This document shows positions 13,054 through 25,389 of a stretch of 64,000 nucleotides of DNA, one piece after another. A program made the translations under genes and the position numbers. The DNA comes from Paraspadella gotoi (Eukaryota > Chaetognatha), in assembly GCA_051294375.1 (NCBI GenBank), contig CM119264.1:18045729-18109728 (forward strand). Direction: 5' to 3'. The notes under the pieces were generated by a model that was not told the origin of the DNA, did not search any database, and saw only the letters and a list, made by a program, of their open reading frames with translations. The first letter of the stretch is position 1. Every line of letters begins with the position of its first letter.

Positions 13054-13728
13054 TCCATCCTCCACGCCCCCTCCCTTCCCACGCTCGCCCATTGTTTCCC
13101 GTGATACTCGGTGGAGCGGGCCAACCGAAGAAATTGGATCCGCTAAACAAATCCCAAACAATTCCCGACGAAAGCAGACTGGTTTTCGTGTCGTTGTTGC
13201 CGAGTCGAGATTTGAAGAGACAACCGGTAACTTTCAAAATTTCAATACAAAAATCTTAATCTTAATAATTACTTGATTTAGGAAAAAAAAAACCGTAATC
13301 GAAATTATTTAGTTTACTACCGAGATTGCTTATTTAACTATTTAACTGCCTCGGTTATCCAATATCCATTCCACTTTTCATCTCAACTTTCCGTCGCTCA
13401 TAAACACTAATGCGAAATCCGCGCCCTTGAGATCCTTCGAGCCGACGCCGCTTTAAATGGAATTTAAGAAACGGACTTTTGCATATAACATTTTCACATT
13501 GCGTCGAATCGAAATGACTGACGTCGAAAATTGTTTAATCTTCGTTGAAAAAAGGAAAGTACGGGTCGTCGACCTCGTTGTTTAATATTAATATCTCTTG
13601 TCCTCGTTTTCCGTCAATCAAGAAAAAAGAACAACGACAACATCGATTACCTTTTTTTTATTTCCTACGTACTTGTTTTCTCCGTCGTCGTCGTCGTCGT
13701 CGTCGTCGGTCGTCGTCGTCGTCGTCGT

Positions 13729-13765
<37 letters not shown>

Positions 13766-13884
13766 GTCGTCGTCGTCATCACTCTCAAGTCCCTCTTTCC
13801 CGTTTTTCGATGCCACTTTTTCCCCCTCCAGATCACCTGCTGGTATTTTTCTCTGATTAAAAGAAGCTAGTTTCTCTCTTCCTC

Positions 13885-13964
<80 letters not shown>

Positions 13965-15955
13965 GCCGCAAGGAAATCAAAACACAAACAAAACAACAAA
14001 ACCCCAATGAAAAGCCAAACAAATTTCTCTTTGTCGATTTTCAGAAGAGAAGGAAAGAGTCAGACGCAAAAAAAAAGCAGAATAAGAAAGCGTCTTAACT
14101 TGTTTTTGTAACGTTTTAATTCAAATATATTTAAACAAAAACAGGTGAGATATACATTTCGATTAGAACGTCCGGGAGAGTTTCAGCTACGAGGACAACG
14201 ACGACGACGACGACGACGACGACCAAAAACGGCGACGACCAAGTTTCGTTTGGGCCGCAGTTTGAATTCCCTCCGGACTGCCACCTGCACCCAGACGGCG
14301 ATAAAGACGACGACGATGTCAACGACTCGAAGTCTCCCGGAGGATCGGGGGGTTGAGAGACCGAGGGAGAATAAATAGTGTGTGTCGTGGAGAAATAGAG
14401 GTTTTGTGAGCACAGGAGAATAAAATTTTGGTGGTGTGTCATAAAGAAACGAGGGGTCGAGTGGCGGTGAGAGGACAAAAGGTTCGTCTTTTTTCTTTTC
14501 TCTCTTTTAACTTTATCACATCCTCCTTCCTTCTTTTTTCTTTTAATTTCATCCCTTGTCCCATCGCCCGAGAAACGAACCACCTTCTCTCCCGTTTTAA
14601 TCATTGACAGATTCCCCGATCTTCCTTTCCATCCCATTCCTCTTTCTTTTCCTCTCATTCGTTCTCTTCGTGACCCAGCCAGAGAAAAAAAATATTTTCT
14701 TGATTAGTTCGCGCGACGACAATATCGATGTCTGTCGAACTCGAAGTTTCCAAGAAACTTTTTTTACCGAATGCGAAGCAAAACCAAAACTCTTGGTTGA
14801 AGAAGAAGGCGAAAGTAAAGCTCTTCAAAAATCCCTCGCTGTGGAGAAGCGCGTGGAAGGAAAATCCTTTCAAAAGCCTCCCATCTCCAATAAAATATCC
14901 CCGTCGTCTCTACCTCTACATAAAAATGAAAGACGCCCCCCTGTCGGCCCCCCTCCGGAGGCGTTCCTCGCCGCGAATGAATCCAGGAATAATAGGAGAA
15001 CCTTTTTTTTTCCGTAGACGAAATGTCTGACCCTTCTAAATCTATAGGCTTGTCTCACTGACTTCAACCAAATTTTCTCGACTAGCTTAAGATATTAGAT
15101 AAAAAAAAATTTAATTCATTAACAATTGAATTTAAAAAAAAAAACAAACCTTTTCTTTTCGTTTTGAATAATAATCTTCGTCAAAATGCGTTAATATTGT
15201 CTTCGAACTCAATCATGACTCAACGGCTTTTAAATTATTCTTACCTCCGTTGCTCTTCCAGCCCATCTAAAACCTATTCTAAACTCATCATCAACAATTC
15301 TTTTCGCGAAAATTAACCCTCAGCCTTCCTAAACCCGTTCTGAACGAAAATCCAACCTTTTTTTCTCGATCCACACCTCCAGCCACGCCCACTCACACCT
15401 TTAACCACGCCCCGACCCGACGACCGCGAAATAACGAGCGAGCCCGAATGTGAATGTGAATATGAAAGTTTAATAAGGATCGGGCTTCTGGCGCCACGTT
15501 CACCGCAGAGGGCCGAGGGCCATTTATGTGGCGTTAACGTCGTCCTCTCCATTCTTTCGTTGCTCAAGTGGGGGGGATTGAGAGAAAGAAGGATAAAGGG
15601 AGTAAGTGAGAGTGAGTGAATGAGAGAGGGAGAAAAAGAAAGAGAGAGAGAGGAGAGAGAAAGAAGAAGAAACACACACCACACAACCAATTCCCACTCG
15701 GGTGTGCTCGGTTGGCATCCTGCTCCTCCCCCTCAATCTCGCTCTTTCATCGCCGGGTTCATCACGAAGTGACGATAGTCGAGTTATGACGCAATCCTTT
15801 GTTTCTCCCCTTCGCGTTCACGCGCCCGTGAAGTCGAGAGACTGAGCTGTCGTCCACGTTGTCGTCGTTGTCGTCGTTGTCGTCGCCGTCCTTGTCATCG
15901 TTCTATGAGTCATCTTTGTCAGTGTCTTTATAGTCGTCATTGTGACGTTAATATC
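11910..15955 (+). repeat. Direct duplication, copy A (4.0 kb)
   Basis: This 4,046-bp segment is nearly identical to 16,070-20,075 in the same orientation. Both begin at GCCCCACTGTCATG after a (GA)n run and both end at GACGTTAATATC. Differences seen by eye are mostly one- or two-base indels and array length changes: the (CGT)n at 13,683-13,779 is about twice as long as its partner at 17,861-17,908. The segment holds no convincing gene. It contains (CT)n at 12,702-12,757, 12,990-13,049 and 13,882-13,961, and a (GAC)n at 14,191-14,222. A real recent duplication and two alleles assembled side by side would look alike. Confidence 0.93.
12202..12354 (+). mobile_element. Dispersed repeat family A, copy 1
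   Basis: About 150 bp, from TGCAGTAACCTTTTGACAG to GGTTGTACCAATTTCAT. It recurs at 16,366-16,518 (as part of the duplication) and, inverted and more diverged, at 20,076-20,215. A fragment with the TTGGTTGTACCAA end is at 46,328-46,350. No coding capacity. The class is unknown, probably a short non-autonomous element. Confidence 0.6.
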
Positions 15956-15965
15956 TCTCTCTTTT

Positions 15966-15990
15966 NNNNNNNNNNNNNNNNNNNNNNNNN
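15966..15990. other. Assembly gap (25 N) between duplicate copies
   Basis: A gap of exactly 25 N, a fixed-size filler, located at the junction between copies A and B. The left flank is CTCTCTCTTTT and the right flank is GAGAGAAAGAG. Confidence 0.99.
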
Positions 15991-16069
15991 GAGAGAAAGA
16001 GAGAGGAGAGATGAAGAGATGAGGAAGATGAGAGAGAGAAGAGATGAGAGAAGAGAGAGAGAGAGAGAG

Positions 16070-16865
16070 CCCCACTGTCATGGTAATCTCTAACGGCCCA
16101 GCATCTTTCTGCCTCTCGTTTAATATCAAAGGGAATTAAAACCGCGAGTTTTTGCAAAATGAAATTCGGTTCTCGAATAAAACGAAAAAGTTATTTCGGC
16201 GACTAATTGGCTTAATAATTTGGACAATGATTAGAGGGTGCGAATTTATGCAAGAATTGAATTAATACAAGGAATGAGAACAAACCTTACACTGTTTAAA
16301 GTATTCAAATTCGATGTAATATAATCGTTAAACAATAAAAATTAACTATTTTTCCCTTTTTTCCCTGCAGTAACCTTTTGACAGATATGTCTGCTATGTA
16401 ATTATTTTGTAAGAGTGATGGAGGCCTTAAACCACCAAAGCCTGTCCAAAGTCAGGGGCAAGATAGCTTATTTATTAAATGAATGGATAATTTTTATATT
16501 GGTTGTACCAATTTCATATTATTATTAGTTGTCTGAGAATGGTGTCAATTTGACTGAAATCAACTGAAATTTGAAAATTTTACTGTTTCGTTAAAATTTA
16601 GGTTATTGACTTGTTCCCATGTCACTTACCTTCATCAGTTCCGACCTTAACCTCATTCTTGATCTCTCTTCCTCCATTCCTCCCTCACTTCTTCCTCCTT
16701 CCTTTCTTTCTCTCACCCGACTCACACGGTCCGTGAGAACATCGGCTCCTCCTCAACTCATTGCCTTCTGAATCCTTCCTTCATAAGACAAAAGCATTTT
16801 CACCGAGACCATTGGGAGCTCCATCAAGGAACCTCGGCCCGAGGATCGCCTTTCCCTCCTTCCAT

Positions 16866-16901
<36 letters not shown>

Positions 16902-17158
16902 ACTCTATAACTTCTCTATTTACTTATATATATATCATATCTATTCTGTTCTCTTCTTTCTTTCTTTTCTTTCTTTTTTATCTTTGCCTTTAACATTCTC
17001 TTTCAAATTATCGTTGTCTTCCTCTCTCTCCCAAGTTTATTCCTGTGTTTTTTACTTTCTATCTCATCCCATCTTATCTCTATAAAATAGTAAGTATATC
17101 ATCCAATCTCGTCGCTCGCTCTCTGTCTTCCCCTCTCGCGCCTGTTTCATCTTAGAAG

Positions 17159-17228
<70 letters not shown>

Positions 17229-17858
17229 TCCATCCTCCACGCCCCCTCCCTTCCCACGCTCGCCCATTGTTTCCCCGTGATACTCGGTGGAGCGGGCCAA
17301 CCGAAGAAATTGGATCCGCTAAACAAATCCCAAACAATTCCCGACGAAAGCGAGACTGGTTTTCGTGTCGTTGTTGCCGAGTCGAGATTGAAGAGACAAC
17401 CGGTAACTTTCAAAATTTCAATACAAAAATCTTAATCTTAATAATTACTTGATTTAGGAAAAAAAAAACCGTAATCGAAATTATTTAGTTTACTACCGAG
17501 ATTGCTTATTTAACTATTTAACTGCCTCGGTTATCCAATATCCATTCCACTTTTCATCTCAACTTTTCCGTCGCTCATAAACACTAATGCGAAATCCGCG
17601 CCCTTGAGATCCTTCGAGCCGACGCCGCTTTAAATGGAATTTAAGAAACGGACTTTTGCATATAACATTTTCACATTGCGTCGAATCGAAATGACTGACG
17701 TCGAAAATTGTTTAATCTTCGTTGAAAAAAGGAAAGTACGGGTCGTCGACCTCGTTGTTTAATATTAATATCTCTTGTCCTCGTTTTCCGTCAATCAAGA
17801 AAAAAGAACAACGACAACATCGATTACCTTTTTTTTATTTCCTACGTACTTGTTTTCT

Positions 17859-17906
<48 letters not shown>

Positions 17907-18002
17907 TCATCACTCTCAAGTCCTCTTTCCCGTTTTTCGATGCCACTTTTTCCCCCTCCAGATCACCTGCTGGTATTTTTCTCTGATTAAAAGAAGCTAG
18001 TT

Positions 18003-18049
<47 letters not shown>

Positions 18050-20075
18050 CTCTCTTCTATTCTCCTCGTCTGCTTTCTCGTCGCCGCAAAGGAAATCAAA
18101 ACACAACAAAACAACAAAACCCCAATGAAAAGCCAAACAAATTTCTCTTTGTCGATTTTCAGAAGAGAAGGAAAGAGTCAGACGCAAAAGAAAAAGCAGA
18201 ATAAGAAAGCGTCTTAACTTGTTTTTGTAACGTTTTAATTCAAATATATTTAAACCAAAACAGGTGAGATATACATTTCGATTAGAACGTCCGGGAGAGT
18301 TTCAGCTACGAGGACAACGACGACGACGACGACGACGACGACGACCAAAACGGCGACGACCAAGTTTCGTTTGGGCCGCAGTTTGGAATTCCCTCCGGAC
18401 TGCCACCTGCACCCAGACGGCGATAAAGACGACGACGATGTCAACGACTCGAAGTCTCCCGGAGGATCGGGGGGTTGAGAGACCGAGGGAGAATAAATAG
18501 TGGTGTGTCGTGGAGAAATAGAGGTTTTGTGAGCACAGGAGAATAAAATTTGGTGGTGTGTCATAAAGAAACGAGGGGTCGAGTGGCGGTGAGAGGACAA
18601 AAGGTTCGTCTTTTTTTTCTTTTTCTCTCTTTAACTTTATCACATCCTCCTTCCTTCTTTTTTCTTTTTAATTTCATCCCTTGTCCCATCGCCCGAGAAA
18701 CGAACCACCTTCTCTCCCGTTTTAATCATTGACAGATTCCCCGATCTTCCTTTCCATCCCATTCCTCTTTCTTTTCCTCTCATTCGTTCTCTTCGTGACC
18801 CAGCCAGAGAAAAAAAATATTTTCTTGATTAGTTCGCGCGACGACAATATCGATGTCTGTCGAACTCGAAGTTTCCAAGAAACTTTTTTTACCGAATGCG
18901 AAGCAAAACCAAAACTCTTGGTTGAAGAAGAAGGCGAAAGTAAAGCTCTTCAAAAATCCCTCGCTGTGGAGAAGCGCGTGGAAGGAAAATCCTTTCAAAG
19001 CCTCCCATCTCCAATAAAATATCCCCGTCGTCTCTACCTCTACATAAAAATGAAAGACGCCCCCCTGTCGGCCCCCCTCCGGAGGCGTTCCTCGCCGCGA
19101 ATGAATCCAGGAATAATAGGAGAACCTTTTTTTTTTCCGTAGACGAAATGTCTGACCCTTCTAAATCTATAGGGCTCGTCTCACTGACTTCAACCAAATT
19201 TTCTCGACTAGCTTAAGATATTAGATAAAAAAAACTTAATTTCATTAACAATTGAATTAAAAAAAAAAACACTTTTCTTTTCGTTTTGAATAATAATCTC
19301 GTCAAAATGCGTTAATATTGTCTCGAACTCAATCATGACTCAACGGCTTTTAAATTATTCTTACCTCCGTTGCTCTTCCAGCCCATCTAAAACCTATTCT
19401 AAACTCATCATCAACAATTCTTTTCGCGAAAACTTAACCCTCAGCCTTCCTAAACCCGTTCTGAACGAAAATCCAACCTTTTTTTCTCGATCCACACCTC
19501 CAGCCACGCCCACTCACACCTTTAACCACGCCCGACCCGACGACCGCGAAATAACGAGCGAGCCCGAATGTGAATGTGAATATGAAAGTTTAATAAGGAT
19601 CGGGCTTCTGGCGCCACGTTCACCGCAGAGGGCCGAGGGCCATTTATGTGGCGTAACGTCGTCCTCTCCATTCTTTCGTTGCTCAAGTGGGGGGGATTGA
19701 GAGAAAGAAGGATAAAGGGAGTAAGTGAGAGTGAGTGAATGAGAGAGGGAGAAAAAGAAAGAGAGAGAGAGAGAGAGAGAAAGAGAAGAAAACACACACA
19801 CACAACCAATTCCCACTCGGGTGTGCTCGGTTGGCATCCTGCTCCTCCCCCTCAATCTCGCTCTTTCATCGCCGGGTTCATCACGAAGTGACGATAGTCG
19901 AGTTATGACGCAATCCTTTGTTTCTCCCCTTCGCGTTCACGCGCCCGTGAAGTCGAGAGACTGAGCTGTCGTCCACGTTGTCGTCGTTGTCGTCGTTGTC
20001 GTCGCCGTCCTTGTCATCGTTCTATGAGTCATCTTTGTCAGTGTCTTTATAGTCGTCATTGTTGACGTTAATATC
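16070..20075 (+). repeat. Direct duplication, copy B (4.0 kb)
   Basis: Partner of 11,910-15,955; 4,006 bp. It has the same order of landmarks: family A repeat, (CT)n at 17,160-17,224, (CGT)n at 17,861-17,908, (CT)n at 18,001-18,056, (GAC)n at 18,315-18,345. Near 16,900-16,950 a stretch of (CT)n is replaced by an AT-rich tract. Copy B ends exactly where an inverted family A repeat begins (20,076). Confidence 0.93.
16366..16518 (+). mobile_element. Dispersed repeat family A, copy 2
   Basis: Duplicate of 12,202-12,354 inside copy B, with a few single-base indels such as TTTTTATATTGG against TTTTTTATTGG. Confidence 0.6.
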
Positions 20076-20215
20076 ATGAAATTGGTACAACTAATATAAA
20101 AATTATCCATTCATTTAATAAATAAGCTATCTTGCCCCTAACTTTTGACAGGCGTTGATAGCTTAAGGTCACCATCACTCTTACAAGATAATGACATATT
20201 ATTCTTGCAGCAAAG
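20076..20215 (-). mobile_element. Dispersed repeat family A, copy 3 (inverted)
   Basis: On the minus strand this matches the family A repeat: TTGTAAGAGTGATGG, GGGGCAAGATAGCTTATTTA and TTGTACCAATTTCAT occur in the same order. It is clearly more diverged than the two copies in the duplication, so it is an independent insertion and not part of that event. Confidence 0.6.
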
Positions 20216-20590
20216 ATTTTTATGATCATAATCATTTGTCGTTGTCAGGGTTGTCGTCTTCGTTGTCAATTGTATGTTCAACTTCAACTTTCCAACTTTC
20301 TTTTTGTCACTTAATTTCTTTTTTATGATTATATCTCACTTTGGAAAACTTAATATTTTATTCATTATTTTTTGTACCCAAAATTAGTGTTTTCGTCATC
20401 ACTGCATCTTCGTCATCTCGTTCCATGTCTTTAAATTGTTAAGATCTCACGTATCATTCCCGTCGATTTCTACTTCCGAGACATAATGGCATGATCGACA
20501 GTATTCTGCGGCCCTTGTATATTTTATTGTCAAACTATTGTCATTGATTTATATCGTCCTCATCATTGTCATATCGTCATCGTCGTCTCG

Positions 20591-20621
<31 letters not shown>

Positions 20622-20654
20622 TCGTCCTCAGCCGCCCGTCGATGCGTTTATTAC
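20216..20654. other. Intergenic, no gene seen
   Basis: AT-rich DNA passing into a CGT/CAT-rich stretch at 20,555-20,632. No coding signal. Confidence 0.6.
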
Positions 20655-20745
20655 CACAGCGGCCGCCATTTTTTCCTCCCGTTTTCTTTCGCCGCGCCGC
20701 GAATCTCGATTCGACGTCACGCGAAATCACTTCCGGTTCCGTTAC
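20655..20745. promoter_or_regulatory. CpG-rich promoter-like patch
   Basis: Contains GCCGCCATTTT (20,662-20,672), a YY1-type site; GACGTCAC (20,712-20,719), CRE-like; and CACTTCCGGTT (20,728-20,738), ETS-type. It lies in CpG-rich DNA directly after a CGT-rich array. This is the arrangement seen at housekeeping promoters in animals, but no first exon can be assigned on either side. Confidence 0.35.
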
Positions 20746-20828
20746 TCCGATCGGAAGGAAGGCGGATATCGCGACCGCGGAGCGAGGGAAACCTCGAAGG
20801 TGACAAGAACGAATGACGATGAGTAGGC

Positions 20829-21195
20829 GGAGGCAGGTGATGGGGAAATAAGGGCAGAGTGTTGCGGGAAAAAAAACGCGAGGCAGGTGACGGGGGAATA
20901 AGGGCAGTGGGTTGCGGGGAAATAAGACGAGGCAGGTGACGGGGGAATAAGGGCAGAGAAAAATGGCGAGGCAGGTGAGGGGAATAAGGGCAGTGGGTTG
21001 CGGGGAAAAAACGACGAGGCAGGTGACGGGGGAATAAGGGCAGAGAAAAATGGCGAGGCAGGTGACAGGGGAATAAGGGCAGAGTGTTGCGGGGAAAAAA
21101 AGGCGAGGCAGGTGACGGGGAATAAGGGCAGAGGGTTGCGGGAAAAATGGCGGATGTAGGTGATGGGGGAATAAGGGCAGAGTGTTGAGGGGGAA
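20829..21195. repeat. Minisatellite, units of about 39-50 bp
   Basis: About eight units, each starting AGGCAGGTGACGGGGGAATA followed by AGGGCAG. Long units (about 50 bp) add a GTTGCGGGGAAA block and short units (about 39 bp) lack it. The two forms are interspersed. The long minus-strand frame across it is a Pro/Leu/His-rich translation of the array and not a gene. Confidence 0.9.
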
Positions 21196-22640
21196 AAACG
21201 GAGGTATGGGGAAAGGGAATCGCGAAGGGGGTTTGCGGGAAAGTTAAGGCGTAGTCGAAGAGAAAGGAGCAGTTGTCGACGGAGTGCCAGTTAAGAATGG
21301 AGAAACAGTCTGCCGGGATAAAGCGGCTGAGAGCATGATGAAAGAATGTGATGCGGTCTTGAGATGGAGGGAGAGCGAAGCTGAATCGGCGCCCGACACG
21401 TTCCGTCCTCGGGACCGCGAATTCGCAAGGAGATTTGTTCCGCGGATTTCGCGCGGCGGTTTTTCGCCGCGAGGCCGAACGAAATTTCGGGACATAAAAC
21501 AGCGGCGACGTATTTGTAGAGCGATGGAACTGATCCCACGGCGAGAGGCAAAGACGAGAGTCGAAGAGGAAAAATATTTGTAGGTCGATTGAGAAATGTT
21601 TGGAAGTAAGGATTGTCGAGGATAAGTTGATGAGCAATGCGAAGGTATTTGGGGAAGTACATGGTTAATTGGTAACTCGCTTTTGAAAGGCCAAGGGGTA
21701 AATCATAAAAGTGGACAATTGAGATCCCAAAACGGAAGACACTTGAAAAGACTAAGGGAACGGGTTGGGATTACAGGGCATTCAGGTGTTGGGGAAGTCA
21801 GGGTAGGGCAGGGAAAGGTTCGATGCAGGATGGAGGCTTAAATTGTATTTCTCGGGCGAACGCGAGGCGACGTCGTCAACAAGGAAACAATTGATGGTTC
21901 TCGGAGGCAAGTATGACGACGACGACTCTCAGGACGACGAAAACGCCGAGGGCGACGACGACGACGACGACGAAAACTTCCGACGAGGACGACGACGAAA
22001 AATAAATTAATAAAATCTAAGAGACACCGAGGGCGCGACGGTGACGATGACGACGATGTTGAGTGTCATCGCGACACTGAACGAGAAGCGGTGACGCCGA
22101 CGGCAACGACGACGACGACGACGACGACGAAGTCGGTTGCGAGGTCGTCTCGAATCAAGCGACGACGATGGAGACGAACATTACGACGACGACGATGACG
22201 ACGAAAACAAAACTTCAATCAATTTTGATATCGCAGGAAAAATGTTAATCTCAGGAAAATTAAATTCATTTTTTCACTTTCTTGTCGAGATAAAAAAGAA
22301 AAGATTGCATGTTTGCTTACATGTATAATATAATATATTGTATTATATAGATAACAAAAACACTATACCTCTTTACTTTAAAAAAAAATCGATTTCGTCT
22401 CCTCCTTTTTAAGAAAAGGAATTTTAAATTCATTGAAAATCGGCAGAGAAAATAGGGCGGATAAAAAATCGAAGCAGAAAAAAACGTCGGAACCGAAAAG
22501 AGAGAATAAGAAAATAGGGTGACAAAAAGTGGCAAAGAGAGAAGAAAAAAAGGAATACGGAAGGAGAATCGAGTTGATTTTAAATTCCGCAACTCCTTCC
22601 TTGGGTTACGGCGATATTTTTTTCCATCGCGCGGAAAACG
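21196..22640. other. Intergenic with GAC-rich tracts
   Basis: The part at 21,240-21,640 is non-repetitive and CpG-rich, with a GCGGCG/CGCCGC hairpin near 21,454-21,470. A 99-residue plus-strand frame (21,284-21,583) has no recognisable domain. The part at 21,900-22,205 is rich in GACGACGAC strings. Nothing is supported as a gene. Confidence 0.5.
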
Positions 22641-22720
22641 GAGCCAAATGCTCACGTGCGCGGGGCGTGCGCGCCGAATTTTTCGGCTTGTGATTGCAAA
22701 GATAAACGCGCATGCGCAGA
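22641..22720. promoter_or_regulatory. Promoter-like patch with NRF-1 palindrome
   Basis: CACGTG (22,653-22,658) followed by GCGGGGCGTGCGCGC and a perfect NRF-1-type palindrome GCGCATGCGC (22,708-22,717). The patch is an isolated CpG-rich island inside AT-rich DNA. NRF-1 sites usually sit within 100 bp of a start site, but no first exon is recognisable here. Confidence 0.4.
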
Positions 22721-25269
22721 CTGTTAATACAAGAAATTTCTTCTGGCGGAGATAGTACAGGAATATTACGGAATTATTCGGACAAAGAAATCCTTCATAT
22801 TTCTATAAATCCCACTTATCGCTTTTTAAATAAAACTGAAAACAACCATAACTCGTAAAGCTTTATGAGGTTTGTTCAATATTAATATTAATTCGGATTC
22901 CAACGTTTCAGTGTTTAATATGTTCATTAAAAGTTAAACTTACAGTTATAACTTATATGCTAGAGAGTAGAGAGGTTGGGATAGTGGGTTGAAGGCCTCA
23001 AGGGTAAGTAAAATTTTGAGAATGGAGAGAAAAAAGAATTGTTTGAGGCGCTGATTGCTCTTTTGTCGGCAAAAAAAGTTAATGGAATTCATCGAAACAA
23101 TCTTTTCAAAGCCTAAGGAACAAAAAATGACTTTTTTTGGGAGAACAAAATCGAATACAATATCGCACTGATTTTTCTACTTCAGTCAAGGAAATTTATG
23201 AAACGGAAAATAAAATTATCATTATAAAATAAGTAGAAAAAAACATATTACTAGATTTAGGTAAGAGATAATAAGCAAAAGAAAATATGAATTAATCAAT
23301 CGTCCTAAAGATTTCATGAGGTATGAGGGAAAAATATGGAATAGTTTTATTAGCTAATTGAAAAATATTGAAAGAAATAAAGCGAGTAAATTAAACGAAG
23401 CCAAAAAAATGAAGTGAATGAAACGAAACGAAAAGAAACGAATGGAAAAACTCAAACTACGAATTCACGTCACCACTTTTTTTTTTCATTTTTCCCGCTG
23501 GCACAGTTTCTTTCTCAAGGTTCGTTTTCCCTTCTTTTTCCTTATCACTTTCTCTCTCTTTTTTTCGGTTAAAAAAAAGAAAAAACTTCGAAAAAGGAAA
23601 AAAGTTGAAATTTTGTAATTTTCACATTCTTTTCTTTTTCACCGCGTTTTCGCAAGGAGGGCGGGTGGAGGATTGCCGGGGGTGGGTTTGAAAAAGGCCA
23701 GGGTCTGAGGGTGAGAATGCGGCGGATCGAAATTTCGTTTCTCGGGCCAGAGTGAGAATCGGATTCGTCGTCTTTTCGTAGCGGAGATTTTCGAGTTGGT
23801 GGAGATTAACAGAAGAAATTGGAGAGGGAGTGGTGGGGAAATCCAGAGAGAACGGGAGTGGCGTCTTACAGTGGTGGCGTCGGCTTACTGCGGTGATGGC
23901 ATCGAATGTTAAGAAAAAAAAAGGATTTTTTTTTCTTTTCCAATTCTCGGTTCGAAGCCTAAGAAGAAAAAAGTCGGCAAATTCTAATCTATATTCATCG
24001 ACATCGAATCGGGAACAACTTTTGATTTGGTCTCCTTAAAACGAAGGGAGGAACGATGGAGGAAAGGAAGAAGAAAAGAAAGAAGGAAAAATAGGGAGGA
24101 TGGAATAAAGAAACGATGGAAGGTATTAACAGACGAAGAAAAGATCGATTAAAGAAAACGATTATGGACGGAGGAGAGGTAAAAAAAAGTGAGAAAAACT
24201 AGAGGAACCGGAAGATTGAAATTAATAAGTAATAAGTGAATAAGAAAATAAATTGAGTAAAAAAAGAATGAAGGTAGAAAAAAAAAGACTCGAGGAAAAA
24301 GAAAGAAATAATGAAAATAGTGAAATTTAAAATTGCAATGTGAAGAAAGCATAAATATAGCAGAAGGTGGAGAGTCGAAAAAAGAAAGAGACTTCGAAAA
24401 AAAATTTTGATTTTGGCTTTCCCTACCACATCAGCAAAAATAGATTCCAAAAGAGAAATTTAATTTTTAAGTGGAAGTGAAAAAAATGAAATAGGCAAGA
24501 ACGAAAAGTATTAGGAGCAAAATAGAAAGAATAAGAAAAGAAAAAAAAGATTGAGAAGAGAGATTAAATAAAGAAAAAAAAAAGAACTAATATTATTTAG
24601 TTGTTAGTGCTTTTTCTTTTTTATTTGGTACTTATAAATTAGATTTTAAACGTAATCGTCTATTATTATTATTATAGAACAAAGGAAAGATATTAATAGG
24701 ATATTTTATGTATAATTAATAATTATATATAGTAGTAGAGTGAAGTGAAAATAGTGCAGGGGCTCCGGAGTAACGAAAAAAGAAAAAGAAAACTAAAAAA
24801 AAGGTTAAGAAAAAAAAAAAAAGGAAATGAAGAAAAAAGGAGTTGAAGGGAAGGGATTTAATAGATCGTTTGTTGATGACGATTTCCGAGGTCGTACGAC
24901 GCGGGCTCCTGTTCCGTACGTCCTTCCGTCTCGCGTTGAGCCATTTGTGGTTTGGAGTTTCGTTACGCGGTTGATTTGTGGTTGATTTGTGGTTGATTTG
25001 TGGTTAATAGGACGTTAGTTGGTCGTCGTTGTCGTCGTTCCGAGATTTTAAAGGGAATCATAAAAAGGAAAGCGAGGAATTGGGGCAAAAAGCAACAAAG
25101 AAATGAGGAAGTTAATTTGCTCCGTCTTGATATACCTTTGATGTCTCTTATTTAAAGTTGAAATTATTTAAATATCTACAATTCTACATTGCCGAAAAAA
25201 GATATTAGTTTCCTGTTGAATTTATTGTTTGATTTGATTATAATATTAGAAAATAGTGGTTTTTTTATC
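22721..25269. other. Intergenic, mostly AT- and purine-rich
   Basis: No gene seen. The part at 24,040-24,600 is nearly all A and G on the plus strand. A GGTTGATTTGTGGTTGATTT tandem (about three units) lies at 24,967-25,010. Short frames are lysine- or phenylalanine-rich products of poly-purine DNA. Confidence 0.6.
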
Positions 25270-25368
25270 CATCATCATCATCATTTATCATCATCATCGT
25301 CATCATCATCGTCATCATCGTCACGATCATCATCATCATCATCATCGTCATCATCATCATCATCGACG
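25270..25368. repeat. (CAT)n array
   Basis: About 100 bp of CAT/ATC units with CGT substitutions, running into GTCGTTCTTCGTCG. Confidence 0.9.
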
Positions 25369-25389
25369 TCGTTCTTCGTCGATGGACAA

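Noticed and set aside
15230-15265. Donor-like AACGGAG|GTAAGAAT on the minus strand with a short ATG-led frame before it
   Set aside because: Only seven codons, no promoter or next exon. It is also inside the duplicated segment.
20717-21637. Minus-strand frame of 306 residues with His/Leu/Pro/Arg repeats
   Set aside because: The repeated part is the minisatellite at 20,829-21,195 and the rest has no domain.
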